DNA of 64,000 bases from Flavobacterium sp. (lineage in GTDB: Bacteria; Bacteroidota; Bacteroidia; Flavobacteriales; Flavobacteriaceae), in NCBI GenBank assembly GCA_015234525.1, contig JADGMX010000006.1:1-64000 (forward strand), written 5' to 3'. The notes beneath the pieces were generated by a model, which saw only the letters and a list, made by a program, of their open reading frames with translations, did not search any database and was not told where the DNA came from. Made by a program: the position numbers and the translations under genes. Below are positions 46,250-56,282 of the stretch, in pieces (positions within the stretch are counted from its first letter, which is position 1; every line of letters begins with the position of its first letter).

Positions 46250-47437
46250 ATGAAACGAGTAGTCGTTGGACTATCAGGCGGAGTAGACTCGAGTGTGGCG
46301 GCGTACTTGCTGCAGCAACAAGGCTATGAAGTGATTGGTCTTTTTATGAAAAACTGGCATGACGACTCGGTAACGATATCGAACGAGTGTCCGTGGCTGG
46401 AAGATAGTAATGATGCATTATTGGTTGCCGAAAAACTTGGAATCCCGTTTCAAACGGTTGATCTTAGCGAGCAATACAAGGAAAAAATCGTCGATTACAT
46501 GTTCAATGAATATGAGAAAGGCCGAACGCCGAATCCCGATGTTCTCTGTAATCGCGAGATTAAATTTGACGTTTTCATGAAAATCGCACTAAGTCTCGGT
46601 GCGGATTATGTTGCCACAGGTCATTATTGCCGAAAAGGCGAAACGGAGATCAACGGTCAAAAAGCATATCAATTGCTCGCCGGCGTTGATAACAACAAGG
46701 ATCAGTCGTACTTTTTATGTCAGCTTTCTCAGGAACAGTTGGCTAAAGCGCTATTTCCGATCGGTGAATTATCAAAGCCGGAAGTGCGTGAAATTGCTGC
46801 GGCGCAAGGTTTGATTACAGCCGAAAAACGCGATTCGCAAGGTTTGTGTTTTATCGGAAAAGTACGTCTTCCGGAATTCCTTCAACAAAAACTTCAGCCC
46901 AAGGAAGGTTTAATCTTCGAGGTCGATCGAAATCATCCGGTATATGCGCAATCGCAGCCCGAATTTCAATCGCTTGAAGAGAAACTGCAGTTCCAGGCAA
47001 AAAGCATCGATTACACACCCGAAATGGGAACTGTAGTGGGCAAACACCAGGGTGCTCATTATTTTACCAATGGCCAGCGAAAGGGATTGAATGTGGGAGG
47101 AACAACCGAACCATTATTTATCATTTCAACCAACGTCGACCAAAATGCGATCTATACCGGAAAGGGTAGTGCGCATCCCGGACTTTTCAAATCGGCAATA
47201 TTTATCGAGCAAAGCGAAGTTCATTGGGTAAGACCCGACCTTGCGCTGCAAAATGGTGGTTCGATGGACGTAATGGCGCGAATCAGATATCGCCAACCGC
47301 TTCAAAAAGCAACGCTCTATCAGTTTGAAAGCGGACTTTACATTGCATTCGATGAGCCACAATCAGCCGTTACATCCGGCCAGTTCGTGGCGTGGAATAT
47401 AGGCGAGGAATTAGTTGGTTCAGGAGTTATTTCATAA
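46250..47437 (+). CDS. mnmA: tRNA-specific 2-thiouridylase MnmA
   Basis: The 395-residue enzyme puts sulfur on U34 of tRNA-Lys, -Glu and -Gln. SGGVDSS (9-15) is the PP-loop that binds ATP. C100 ([10 protein letters not shown]) and C200 ([10 protein letters not shown]) are the catalytic pair that receive and transfer persulfide sulfur. GHYCRKGE lies between them. The C-terminal domain with [13 protein letters not shown] is complete. It lies in a row of codirectional genes with small gaps and is cotranscribed with the MORN protein upstream. Confidence 0.96.
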   Translation: MKRVVVGLSGGVDSSVAAYLLQQQGYEVIGLFMKNWHDDSVTISNECPWLEDSNDALLVAEKLGIPFQTVDLSEQYKEKIVDYMFNEYEKGRTPNPDVLCNREIKFDVFMKIALSLGADYVATGHYCRKGETEINGQKAYQLLAGVDNNKDQSYFLCQLSQEQLAKALFPIGELSKPEVREIAAAQGLITAEKRDSQGLCFIGKVRLPEFLQQKLQPKEGLIFEVDRNHPVYAQSQPEFQSLEEKLQFQAKSIDYTPEMGTVVGKHQGAHYFTNGQRKGLNVGGTTEPLFIISTNVDQNAIYTGKGSAHPGLFKSAIFIEQSEVHWVRPDLALQNGGSMDVMARIRYRQPLQKATLYQFESGLYIAFDEPQSAVTSGQFVAWNIGEELVGSGVIS

Positions 47438-47461
47438 TTTAGGCGACTAATTATGGTAACT

Positions 47462-49066
47462 ATGAAAACGCTTGCAACTGCAATTCTTTTGCTGGTTCCG
47501 GTCTTGTTTTTCGGACAGCAAGATGCGTGGATTTACTTTACAGGGAAACCTGATGCGCAAACATATCTTCAAGATCCGCTACAAATGTTATCGCAACGGG
47601 CAATCGATCGTCGGGCAACACAGGGAATTCCGCTCGATTCTAAAGATGTTCCTGTGCATCAGCCGTATATTGATCAGATTGCGGCAACTCCCGGTATCGA
47701 GGTAAAAGCAAAATCGAAATGGCTAAACTCGATTCACGTTCGCGGTTCTGTTGACGCAATAACTAACTTGCAATTGCTTTCTTTTGTCGAATCGGTTGTT
47801 TTTGCCGACAGATCGCTTAACAACAGTCAAGATAAAACCACGGCACGAAAAGCAAAACGAACATCGTCGGCCGTTGGTCAACTTCCGTATGGAAATTCGG
47901 CAAATCAGGTCGAAATGCTCAATGGACATTTGCTTCACCAACAAAATTACACGGGCTCGGGTAAAATAATTGCCGTAATGGATGCCGGTTTTCCGGGTGT
48001 CGATTCGCAGGCGCCTTTTCAGCGTTTACGTGACGACAATAAAATCTTGGGCGGTTATAATTTTGTTGACCGAAACACCGAAATTTATACGCGCGGTTCT
48101 CACGGCACAAGCGTTTTGTCGACAATGGGTGGCTATGTTGCCGATCAATTGGTTGGTACCGCGCCCGATGCGTCATATTATTTGTTTATCACCGAAGATG
48201 TTAATTCTGAAAACCCGGTTGAGGAATCGTATTGGGTTGAAGCTGCTGAGATGGCGGATAGTCTGGGTGTCGATGTCATCAATACGTCATTGGGGTATTT
48301 TACATATGATAATCCGGCCTACAGTTACACGTATGAGGATTTGAACGGCACAACCGCTTATTCTTCAAAAGGGGCAAATGTGGCATTTTCACGCGGAATG
48401 ATTGTGGTAGTTTCCGCTGGAAATTCTGGTAGTACGCCAAATCCACATGTCTCTGTTCCTGCTGATGCTACTTTTGCTTTGGCAATTGGAGCAGTAACTG
48501 CAACCGGTACCTATGCGACATTTAGTTCAATAGGACCGAGCTCAGATGGTCGGATTAAACCCGACATTGCGGCAAAGGGTCAATCGGCCACCGTTGCAAA
48601 TGCGTCGGGAAATATCTCTTTGGCCAGCGGAACATCTTTCGCCTCACCGATTATGGCCGGAATGATCGCATCACTTTGGCAGGCGATTCCGGATATGACA
48701 AATCTTCAGTTGATGCAAATCGTCAAGCAATCGGCACATCTTTATTCAAATCCGAATATATATTTGGGATACGGAATTCCCAACTTTGCAACCGCACTTG
48801 AAATGGCAATGACTGTCGCCGAAAATGAAAGCGACACTTTTATAGTTCACCCGAATCCGGTCGACAATGTGTTTCAAATTACAACTAATGCTTCGGTTGA
48901 AAAAGCAACGATCTCCATTTTTGATTCACTCGGCAAACGTGTAATTGAGCAAAAGCTGAGACTGGGCGAAACCTCGATAAACGTTGAATCGCTGACAAGC
49001 GGACTCTATTTCTACCGCATCAATTCGGCTAAAGGAGGCAAAACGGGTAAAATTCTAAAAAATTAA
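47462..49066 (+). CDS. Secreted subtilisin-like protease with T9SS type A signal
   Basis: Start at ATG 47462 (MKTLATAILLLVPVLFFGQ), 534 residues. An inhibitor-like propeptide lies at about 20-145. The peptidase S8 domain (about 160-445) has the triad D174 (AVMDAGFPG), H214 (GSHGTSVLS) and S392 (SGTSFASPIMAG). The last ~85 residues (FIVHPNPVDNVFQI..SLGKRVIEQ..GLYFYRI) form a T9SS type A sorting domain, so it is exported to the surface or medium. It probably degrades extracellular protein for food. It follows mnmA by 24 bp. Confidence 0.94.
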   Translation: MKTLATAILLLVPVLFFGQQDAWIYFTGKPDAQTYLQDPLQMLSQRAIDRRATQGIPLDSKDVPVHQPYIDQIAATPGIEVKAKSKWLNSIHVRGSVDAITNLQLLSFVESVVFADRSLNNSQDKTTARKAKRTSSAVGQLPYGNSANQVEMLNGHLLHQQNYTGSGKIIAVMDAGFPGVDSQAPFQRLRDDNKILGGYNFVDRNTEIYTRGSHGTSVLSTMGGYVADQLVGTAPDASYYLFITEDVNSENPVEESYWVEAAEMADSLGVDVINTSLGYFTYDNPAYSYTYEDLNGTTAYSSKGANVAFSRGMIVVVSAGNSGSTPNPHVSVPADATFALAIGAVTATGTYATFSSIGPSSDGRIKPDIAAKGQSATVANASGNISLASGTSFASPIMAGMIASLWQAIPDMTNLQLMQIVKQSAHLYSNPNIYLGYGIPNFATALEMAMTVAENESDTFIVHPNPVDNVFQITTNASVEKATISIFDSLGKRVIEQKLRLGETSINVESLTSGLYFYRINSAKGGKTGKILKN

Positions 49067-49075
49067 GGCCAGTAA

Positions 49076-50020
49076 ATGAATAGTATTTCAAAGCTACTTA
49101 ACGTTAAATATCCAATTATTCAAGGCGGAATGATTTGGAACAGCGGCTATAAATTGGCAAGCGCTGTCAGTAACGCCGGCGGTTTTGGCATCATCGGAGC
49201 CGGATCAATGTACCCGGATGTTTTGCGGGAGCACATTAAAAAATGCAAAATTGCAACCGATAAACCTTTTGGCGTCAATGTTCCGATGCTGTATCCAAAT
49301 GTCGAGGAAATCATCCAGATCATTATCGAAGAGAAAGTGCCGGTAGTCTTTATGTCGGCTGGAAATCCGAAGACATGGACTCAGCATTTGAAAGATCACG
49401 GAATTACGGTTGTTCATGTGGTAAGTAGCGCGAAATTTGCCCAAAAAGCAGAGCAGGCTGGCGTAGATGCTATTGTCGCTGAAGGTTTTGAAGCTGGCGG
49501 ACACAACGGCAGGGACGAAACTACAACACTAACGCTGATTCCGATGGTTCGTCGGGAAATCACTGTTCCGTTAATCGCTGCGGGCGGAATCGCAACAGGT
49601 CGATCGATGATGGCCGCAATGTCGCTTGGCGCAGATGGCGTACAAATCGGGAGCCGGTTTGCAGCTTCAACAGAATCGTCGTCGCATCAAAATTTCAAGG
49701 ATTTGATCGTTAAAATGGGCGAAGGTGATACGCAACTAACGCTAAAAGAATTAGCTCCGGTGCGGTTGGTCAAAAACAAATTCTATCAAGATATTCAGCA
49801 ATTGTATTCTCAGTGTGCTTCGGTTGACGACCTCAAAAAACATTTAGGACGCGCACGAGCCAAACGCGGAATGTTTGAAGGTGACTTGATCGAAGGTGAA
49901 CTTGAAATCGGGCAAATTGCCGGACTTATCGACGAAATTAAACCCGCAGCTGAAATTATTTCGGATATTATCAGCGAATTTGAAATCGCACAAAAAGAAA
50001 TCGCACAAATAAAATTCTAG
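49076..50020 (+). CDS. FMN-dependent nitronate monooxygenase / enoyl-ACP reductase FabK-like protein
   Basis: The 314-residue TIM-barrel flavoprotein has YPIIQGGMIWNSGYKLASAV, GGFGIIGAG and VAEGFEAGGHNGRDETTT (with the family's active-site His), and LIAAGGIATGRSMMAAMSLG for FMN phosphate binding. These motifs are shared by 2-nitropropane dioxygenase/nitronate monooxygenases and by FabK enoyl-ACP reductases, and sequence reading alone cannot tell them apart. It sits between a protease gene and a small secreted protein in one transcript-like row. The next gene starts immediately after its stop. Confidence 0.88.
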   Translation: MNSISKLLNVKYPIIQGGMIWNSGYKLASAVSNAGGFGIIGAGSMYPDVLREHIKKCKIATDKPFGVNVPMLYPNVEEIIQIIIEEKVPVVFMSAGNPKTWTQHLKDHGITVVHVVSSAKFAQKAEQAGVDAIVAEGFEAGGHNGRDETTTLTLIPMVRREITVPLIAAGGIATGRSMMAAMSLGADGVQIGSRFAASTESSSHQNFKDLIVKMGEGDTQLTLKELAPVRLVKNKFYQDIQQLYSQCASVDDLKKHLGRARAKRGMFEGDLIEGELEIGQIAGLIDEIKPAAEIISDIISEFEIAQKEIAQIKF

Positions 50021-50440
50021 ATGAAATTACTCAAATTAATTCTGCTGTTGGTACTTGCCGTGTTTGGAATGGAATCCGCTACAGCGCAATCATATAAATT
50101 GACCACTAAAAATTTCAGCGTAATGGAGAAAACACCGCGCGGAACTTGGGGCAAATGGTCAGATCTTCAGGATGCGAAACTTGTCGGAACCATCGATACC
50201 AACAAAAATAGGATCGTTATCTACTCGCAAGAGGTTCAGTTATACACGATTACGACCTATGGCAAACGCGAAGAAAACGATACTGATATTATCTATCCGT
50301 TTATTTGCCAAGATGCTGATGGCGTGAAGTTTACGATATCGCTGATTACTCGGAAAAAGCAAAACTATCGCAAACAATTATACATCAATCATCCCGATGT
50401 GATCGTAGTCTACAACCTCGAATCAGTTACTGACGAGTAG
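50021..50440 (+). CDS. Small secreted hypothetical protein
   Basis: The 139-residue product starts directly after the stop of the preceding gene and has a signal peptide (MKLLKLILLLVLAVFGMESATA, in two parts around residue 22). The mature part is a short beta-rich domain: KNFSVMEKTPRGTWGKWSDL, RIVIYSQEVQLYTITTYGK and FTISLITRKKQN. I know no named family. Tight coupling to the oxidoreductase gene suggests cotranscription but not shared function. Confidence 0.75.
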   Translation: MKLLKLILLLVLAVFGMESATAQSYKLTTKNFSVMEKTPRGTWGKWSDLQDAKLVGTIDTNKNRIVIYSQEVQLYTITTYGKREENDTDIIYPFICQDADGVKFTISLITRKKQNYRKQLYINHPDVIVVYNLESVTDE

Positions 50441-50676
50441 TCAAAAATTAACATTTTAGTGTTAATGACTTTGTTCATAATTAATAAAAATACATTATTA
50501 TCTAGCCTTGTAAATTAGTTAATATAGTGCTTGCATAGGACAGGGGAAATTGAAGGTTGTTTCAACTTTGGGCAATGTTTCTAAGAACCGTGTAAGTATC
50601 CAAAGGTGAGTGCTAAGGCTTCTGGATTTATAAAAGTGCAACTTCGGTGCTTATGGAAATAATTACTTTCTGTAGA
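50441..50676. other. Intergenic leader region of the adhesin cassette
   Basis: TTAACA (50448-50453) and TGTTAA (50460-50465) can form a weak hairpin after the 50021-50440 gene. TGACTTTG near 50466 is one base off a -7 box. No gene, element copy or clear promoter was found, so control of the cassette is unresolved. Confidence 0.4.
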
Positions 50677-53600
50677 ATGAAATTCGTTTTAATATGCATG
50701 CTTTTTTTTGGAAGTGCGCTTATCGCGAATGCACAATGCCCGACAGTTTTAGATGATACCCAATCTTTTTGCGATTTGGAATCACCCACAGTCGCAAGTC
50801 TGTCTGCGGTTGATGCCGGATCGGGAATTTCATGGTACGCAACCGCAACGTCAACGACGCCTTTATCGTTATCAACCGTTTTAGTCAATGGCGAAGACTA
50901 TTTCGTCGACAATTCGCAAGGAAATTGTGGCAGCCGGATTCGCGTTGTCGTAACTATTTACGGTCCGCCGGTTGGATCGCCTTTTGGCGGAGTCTGCCGA
51001 CCAACTCCCGGAGAAGCGGTTATTGGTTTGCTTGAAGTTTTTGGAAACAACATTAGATGGTATACAACTCCATCCGGTGGTACTGCGCTTGACCCCAATA
51101 CAGTTTTGATTGATGGAACGATCTACTATGCGAGTCAAACTAATCCCGAAACCGGGTGTGAAACGTCTCGCCATCCGCAATTTGTAAATGTCGGCATCGT
51201 ACCAACACCAACGGGACCTGCAAATCAGATTTTTTGCGAAAACCCACTGAGTCCACCCACCATCGCTAATCTTAATGCCAGCGGCGATAATAATTGGTAT
51301 CTGACACCAACTGCAACATCACCGCTGAATGTCAATACTCCACTTGTAAACGGGCAAACCTATTATGCAACGACTACCGATCCGCCATGCGAAAGTACGG
51401 GTCGTCTTGCGGTAACGGTCACTTTATCGCCTAGAAGTAATCCGGGTCTCGATGGTACATTGTCGCTCTGTGAAAGCCAACTTGGCGCACTAAACCAGAT
51501 TCGGCTGTTTGATTATTTGAATGGCGCGCCGCAGCAGATAGGAGAGTGGAACGGTCCGCTTGAAACCGGCGGCGGTCATCTCGGTTTACTTGATCCTTCA
51601 CAACTGACATTGATCGCAAGTCCATATGTTTTTACGTATAGCGTTACCAGCGGCGTTTGTTCGCCTAGTTCGGCAACTGTTACAATTTCAATCATTCCGC
51701 CGCCAAACGCAGGAACAAATGGATCGCTGACATTATGCTCAAACAATCCTGCTACAGATCTTTTCAATGCGCTGACAGGAACCCCGGAAGCAGGTGGAAC
51801 GTGGTCACCGGCGCTTGCAAGCGGAACAGGTTTCTTTGATCCTGCCGTTGACGCACCCGGAGTTTATACCTATACGGTAACCGGAACGACGCCTTGCGCA
51901 AATGCATCTGCTACTGTCGGAGTTTCAGTTGTGCCTCGTCCAATTGCGGGCGTAAGCACCAGCGAAAGTTTCTGCGAGAACGCGACAGCACAAAACTTAT
52001 TTACATTACTTGGTCCAACCGCTCAAACCGGTGGAACATGGTCGCCGGCTCTTGCAAGTGGAACCGGGTTTTTTGATCCTTCGGTAGACGCACCCGGAAC
52101 GTACACCTATACTGTTAGTGGAACGTCGCCTTGTGAAAGCGATGCTGCCACAGTTACAATTTCAATCATTCCGCCGCCAAACGCGGGAACAAATGGATCG
52201 CTGACATTATGCTCAAACAATCCTGCTACAGATCTTTTCAATGCGCTGACAGGAACCCCGGAAGCAGGTGGAACGTGGTCACCGGCGCTTGCAAGCGGAA
52301 CAGGTTTCTTTGATCCTGCCGTTGACGCACCCGGAGTTTATACCTATACGGTAACCGGAACGACGCCTTGCGCAAATGCATCTGCTACTGTCGGAGTTTC
52401 AGTTGTGCCTCGTCCAATTGCGGGCGTAAGCACCAGCGAAAGTTTCTGCGAGAACGCGACAGCACAAAACTTATTTACATTACTTGGTCCAACCGCTCAA
52501 ACCGGTGGAACATGGTCGCCGGCTCTTGCAAGTGGAACCGGGTTTTTTGATCCTTCGGTAGACGCACCCGGAACGTACACCTATACTGTTAGTGGAACGT
52601 CGCCTTGTGAAAGCGATGCTGCCACAGTTACAATTTCAATCATTCCGCCGCCAAACGCGGGAACAAATGGATCGCTGACATTATGCTCAAACAATCCTGC
52701 TACAGATCTTTTCAATGCGCTGACAGGAACCCCGGAAGCAGGTGGAACGTGGTCACCGGCGCTTGCAAGCGGAACAGGTTTCTTTGATCCTGCCGTTGAC
52801 GCACCCGGAGTTTATACCTATACGGTAACCGGAACGACGCCTTGCGCAAATGCATCTGCTACTGTCGGAGTTTCAGTTGTGCCTCGTCCAATTGCGGGCG
52901 TAAGCACCAGCGAAAGTTTCTGCGAGAACGCGACAGCACAAAACTTATTTACATTACTTGGTCCAACCGCTCAAACCGGTGGAACATGGTCGCCGGCTCT
53001 TGCAAGTGGAACCGGGTTTTTTGATCCTTCGGTAGACGCACCCGGAACGTACACCTATACTGTTAGTGGAACGTCGCCTTGTGAAAGCGATGCTGCCACA
53101 GTTACAATTTCAATCATTCCGCCGCCAAACGCGGGAACAAATGGATCGCTGACATTATGCTCAAACAATCCTGCTACAGATCTTTTCAATGCGCTGACAG
53201 GAACCCCGGAAGCAGGTGGAACGTGGTCACCGGCGCTTGCAAGCGGAACAGGTTTCTTTGATCCTGCCGTTGACGCACCCGGAGTTTATACCTATACGGT
53301 AACCGGAACGACGCCTTGCGCAAATGCATCTGCTACTGTCGGAGTTTCAGTTGTGCCTCGTCCAATTGCGGGCGTAAGCACCAGCGAAAGTTTCTGCGAG
53401 AACGCGACAGCACAAAACTTATTTACATTACTTGGTCCAACCGCTCAAACCGGTGGAACATGGTCGCCGGCTCTTGCAAGTGGAACCGGGTTTTTTGATC
53501 CTTCGGTAGACGCACCCGGAACGTACACCTATACTGTTAGTGGAACATCGCCTTGTGAAAGTGATGCGGCTTCGGTCACGATAACCATCGTTCCACCACC

Positions 53601-56280
53601 AAACGCCGGAAACGACAATCAAATTAATGTTTGTTCGAATTCGGATGGAGTCACCTTATTTGAACTATTGGGAGCAAACGCGCAATCTGGCGGACTTTGG
53701 ACACCTGGCCTGGCAAGCGGTACTGACTTTTTTAATCCGGCGGTTGATGCTGCAGGAGTATATACGTATACGGTATCAGGCGATGTCTCTTGCGGAAGCG
53801 ATTCGGCTGTTATAACTGTAGAAGTCACTCCCGGTCCTGACGCCGGTCAAAATGGCGAGCTTGTTTTATGCTCGAACAGTTTACAACAGAATCTTTTCAA
53901 TTACCTCGAAGGTACGCCTCAAATTGGAGGAACATGGTCTCCGGCTTTAGCCAGTGGTACCGGTCTTTTTAATCCTGCGATTGATCAACCCGGAGTTTAC
54001 ACGTATACTTTTTCGGGAAGTCAGCCATGTGATAATGATATTGCTACCGTGACTGTAACAGTCAATCCGGAACCCGATGCAGGTGAAAATGGAGTAGCTT
54101 TCTTTTGTACAAATTATGCTCCGGCCGATTTATTTGAAAATCTTGGCGGAACTCCGCAACCAGGTGGCGTGTGGACTCCGACATTGGCAAGCGGTACAGG
54201 TGTATTTAATCCGATGATTGATGCCGCAGGAACTTATACGTATGTTGTTGGTGGAAATCTTTGCGCAACTGATACCGCTCAGGTCGTTGTCACCGTCGTG
54301 CAATCGCCGAATGCAGGTGGCGGATCGACAATCTCTGCTTGCGCAACATCAACTGCAATCGATCTTACTACAGGACTGAATGGCTCGCAAGGTATTGGCG
54401 ATTGGTCTGATGATAATTCAACCGGGGCATTAACTGGAAATATTTTTAATCCTTCGATCGTTGGACCCGGTACCTATCAATTTAGTTATACTGTTGGAGG
54501 TGGCGTAAATCCGTGCTTATTCGATACTGCGATTGTGACTGTAGTGGTTGAATCGCAGCCAAACGCCGGAACGTTCAGCGGCATTCAAAGTGTATGTAAA
54601 TCTACCGCGACGTTCGATTTATCGACACTATTGAATAACCCGCAATCAGGTGGCGAGTGGACTAATACAGCTGGTGATGTTATCGATCAATTATATACCG
54701 TTTCAAATCATACGGCTGGAATTCATTCATTTATCTATACCGTTTCAAATTCGTGTGGTAGTGACACAGAAACCGTACAGTTAAACATCAATCCGGCGCC
54801 ATCTTTGACGATTCCGAATATTACCGTAATAACCCCGATTTGCATTGGTGAAGGTGTCGCACTATCGTTCAATAATCTGCCGGATGCCACATATAACCTG
54901 ACCTACAATCTCAGTGGTGCGAACAATCAACCGGAGCAAGTTGTAACGATTGTTGTAACAAACGGAACGGCGACATTGTCATTATCGGCGTTAACCATTC
55001 CGGAAACGGGAATCACAACCATTACGTTTACCAATATATTAAATACGGCAACGAACTGCTCTACGGCCCTAACCGGCATCTTGATCAATTTTGTAGTGCG
55101 ACCGACTTCTGATCTTACTGACGCTAATTTGTCGATTGCAGATAGTTGTCTGGGCAATCCGGCTACTGTCACGATTTCAGGTGCAACCGGACTAATCGAC
55201 GGAATTTACCAATTTAATTACACGATTTCTGGCGGAACTCCGCAAACCGGCGCAACAGGCGTGGTAACGATTTTAAATGGAGCGGGCTCTTTTGTGATCA
55301 ACCCATCGGTTCTCCCAACTGTTGGTTCGTATTCGCTGACAATCGCAAATATCATCAGTCTTTCGGGTGGATGTAGTAGTGCGAATGAGAACGCATCGGT
55401 AACCTTCCAGGTTGTTCCAGTAACAAATCCCATTCTAGGTGTTTTAACCGCAGTGGATGTTTGCCTGAATTCAGATAACACTGTTACCATTTCAGGAGCT
55501 TCGAGTTTGCTTGACGCAACCTACATGATTAACTTTAATCTTAGCGGAGCAAATTCGGCTGCCGAAAGCACTTTCGTCCAAATTGCATCCGGAAGCGGAA
55601 CTTTTGTGATTCCGGGTAGCCTACTTTCAAATCCAGGAGCGACAACGCTGACCGTAAGTTTCATTTCTATAGGTAGTAATCCTTGTGGCAATAGTGGAAT
55701 TGGTTTTCAGCCTATAACTTTTCAGGTGATTGCACTAGAAACACCGGAACCTATTATTGGCGGAAACGAATTTTGTGCTGCCAACAAACCGACCATCGCC
55801 GACTTGTCATCTGCCGTTGTGGGCAATTATACCATCATCTGGTATGATGCGGCTGTAAACGGAAACGCACTTTTGTCAACAGATTTGCTTCAGCACGGCA
55901 ACAACTATTTCGCATCTTTTCAATCGCAAGCAGGCTGTCAGAGCGTAACCCGACTTGAGATAACTGTCGATTTGACCGTCTGTGAAGAACAATTACTTAT
56001 TCCGGATGGCTTTTCTCCGAACGGCGACGGAATCAACGACTTTTTTGAAATTGAAAACCTAAGCACGAGATATCCGAAATTTAAACTTGAAATCTATAAC
56101 CGATACGGAAATATCCTTTATAAAGGAAATGCAACAACGCCGCTTTGGGACGGAACTGCCAGTGAAGGCGGAGTAAAACTTGGCGAGGATACGCTACCGA
56201 CCGGTGTTTATTTTTACATCTTGGAATTTAATGACGGAACGCGTAAACCTCTTCAGGGTCGGGTATATTTAAGCAGATAA
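50677..56280 (+). CDS. Giant T9SS type B adhesin-like protein with tandem repeats
   Basis: Start at ATG 50677 (MKFVLICMLFFGSALIANAQ), about 1867 residues, exported by T9SS. Ig-like domains occupy residues 20-300, followed by a long array of ~79-residue units of the type PPPNAGTNGSLTLCSNNPA ... GGTWSPALASGTGFFDP ... GVYTYTV, each with paired Cys. Eight of these units are arranged as four identical 158-residue copies. Diverged units and three PATVTISG-type beta domains follow. The C-terminal ~85 residues (IPDGFSPNGDGINDFFEIEN .. YNRYGNILYKG .. GVYFYIL) form the gliding-motility-associated type B sorting domain. It is SprB-like in layout and probably a surface adhesin. It is followed two bases later by its likely export partner, a PorP/SprF protein. 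Confidence 0.93.
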   Translation: MKFVLICMLFFGSALIANAQCPTVLDDTQSFCDLESPTVASLSAVDAGSGISWYATATSTTPLSLSTVLVNGEDYFVDNSQGNCGSRIRVVVTIYGPPVGSPFGGVCRPTPGEAVIGLLEVFGNNIRWYTTPSGGTALDPNTVLIDGTIYYASQTNPETGCETSRHPQFVNVGIVPTPTGPANQIFCENPLSPPTIANLNASGDNNWYLTPTATSPLNVNTPLVNGQTYYATTTDPPCESTGRLAVTVTLSPRSNPGLDGTLSLCESQLGALNQIRLFDYLNGAPQQIGEWNGPLETGGGHLGLLDPSQLTLIASPYVFTYSVTSGVCSPSSATVTISIIPPPNAGTNGSLTLCSNNPATDLFNALTGTPEAGGTWSPALASGTGFFDPAVDAPGVYTYTVTGTTPCANASATVGVSVVPRPIAGVSTSESFCENATAQNLFTLLGPTAQTGGTWSPALASGTGFFDPSVDAPGTYTYTVSGTSPCESDAATVTISIIPPPNAGTNGSLTLCSNNPATDLFNALTGTPEAGGTWSPALASGTGFFDPAVDAPGVYTYTVTGTTPCANASATVGVSVVPRPIAGVSTSESFCENATAQNLFTLLGPTAQTGGTWSPALASGTGFFDPSVDAPGTYTYTVSGTSPCESDAATVTISIIPPPNAGTNGSLTLCSNNPATDLFNALTGTPEAGGTWSPALASGTGFFDPAVDAPGVYTYTVTGTTPCANASATVGVSVVPRPIAGVSTSESFCENATAQNLFTLLGPTAQTGGTWSPALASGTGFFDPSVDAPGTYTYTVSGTSPCESDAATVTISIIPPPNAGTNGSLTLCSNNPATDLFNALTGTPEAGGTWSPALASGTGFFDPAVDAPGVYTYTVTGTTPCANASATVGVSVVPRPIAGVSTSESFCENATAQNLFTLLGPTAQTGGTWSPALASGTGFFDPSVDAPGTYTYTVSGTSPCESDAASVTITIVPPPNAGNDNQINVCSNSDGVTLFELLGANAQSGGLWTPGLASGTDFFNPAVDAAGVYTYTVSGDVSCGSDSAVITVEVTPGPDAGQNGELVLCSNSLQQNLFNYLEGTPQIGGTWSPALASGTGLFNPAIDQPGVYTYTFSGSQPCDNDIATVTVTVNPEPDAGENGVAFFCTNYAPADLFENLGGTPQPGGVWTPTLASGTGVFNPMIDAAGTYTYVVGGNLCATDTAQVVVTVVQSPNAGGGSTISACATSTAIDLTTGLNGSQGIGDWSDDNSTGALTGNIFNPSIVGPGTYQFSYTVGGGVNPCLFDTAIVTVVVESQPNAGTFSGIQSVCKSTATFDLSTLLNNPQSGGEWTNTAGDVIDQLYTVSNHTAGIHSFIYTVSNSCGSDTETVQLNINPAPSLTIPNITVITPICIGEGVALSFNNLPDATYNLTYNLSGANNQPEQVVTIVVTNGTATLSLSALTIPETGITTITFTNILNTATNCSTALTGILINFVVRPTSDLTDANLSIADSCLGNPATVTISGATGLIDGIYQFNYTISGGTPQTGATGVVTILNGAGSFVINPSVLPTVGSYSLTIANIISLSGGCSSANENASVTFQVVPVTNPILGVLTAVDVCLNSDNTVTISGASSLLDATYMINFNLSGANSAAESTFVQIASGSGTFVIPGSLLSNPGATTLTVSFISIGSNPCGNSGIGFQPITFQVIALETPEPIIGGNEFCAANKPTIADLSSAVVGNYTIIWYDAAVNGNALLSTDLLQHGNNYFASFQSQAGCQSVTRLEITVDLTVCEEQLLIPDGFSPNGDGINDFFEIENLSTRYPKFKLEIYNRYGNILYKGNATTPLWDGTASEGGVKLGEDTLPTGVYFYILEFNDGTRKPLQGRVYLSR
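51679..53574 (+). repeat. Four tandem copies of a 474-bp repeat within the adhesin gene
   Basis: Unit starts at 51679, 52153, 52627 and 53101. The copies I compared are almost identical at DNA level (for example a single GCA/GCG change between units 1 and 2); only the last ~30 bp of unit 4 diverge, from 53547. The unit is 158 codons, so copy-number change keeps the frame. Each unit holds two ~79-residue half units that are related at protein level only. Confidence 0.95.
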
Positions 56281-56282
56281 AA

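Noticed and set aside
50448..50465. Terminator after the 50021-50440 gene
   Set aside because: The hairpin is AT-rich (TTAACA/TGTTAA) and lacks a following T tract, so termination is doubtful.
51894..53498. Four identical 60-codon open frames (51894, 52368, 52842, 53316) within the adhesin gene
   Set aside because: They are out-of-frame shadows repeated because the 474-bp unit is repeated; no independent promoter or coding pattern supports them.
51679..53574. CRISPR-like regular repeat
   Set aside because: The period is 474 bp with no short repeat/spacer structure, and the repeat is an in-frame part of a long protein gene.
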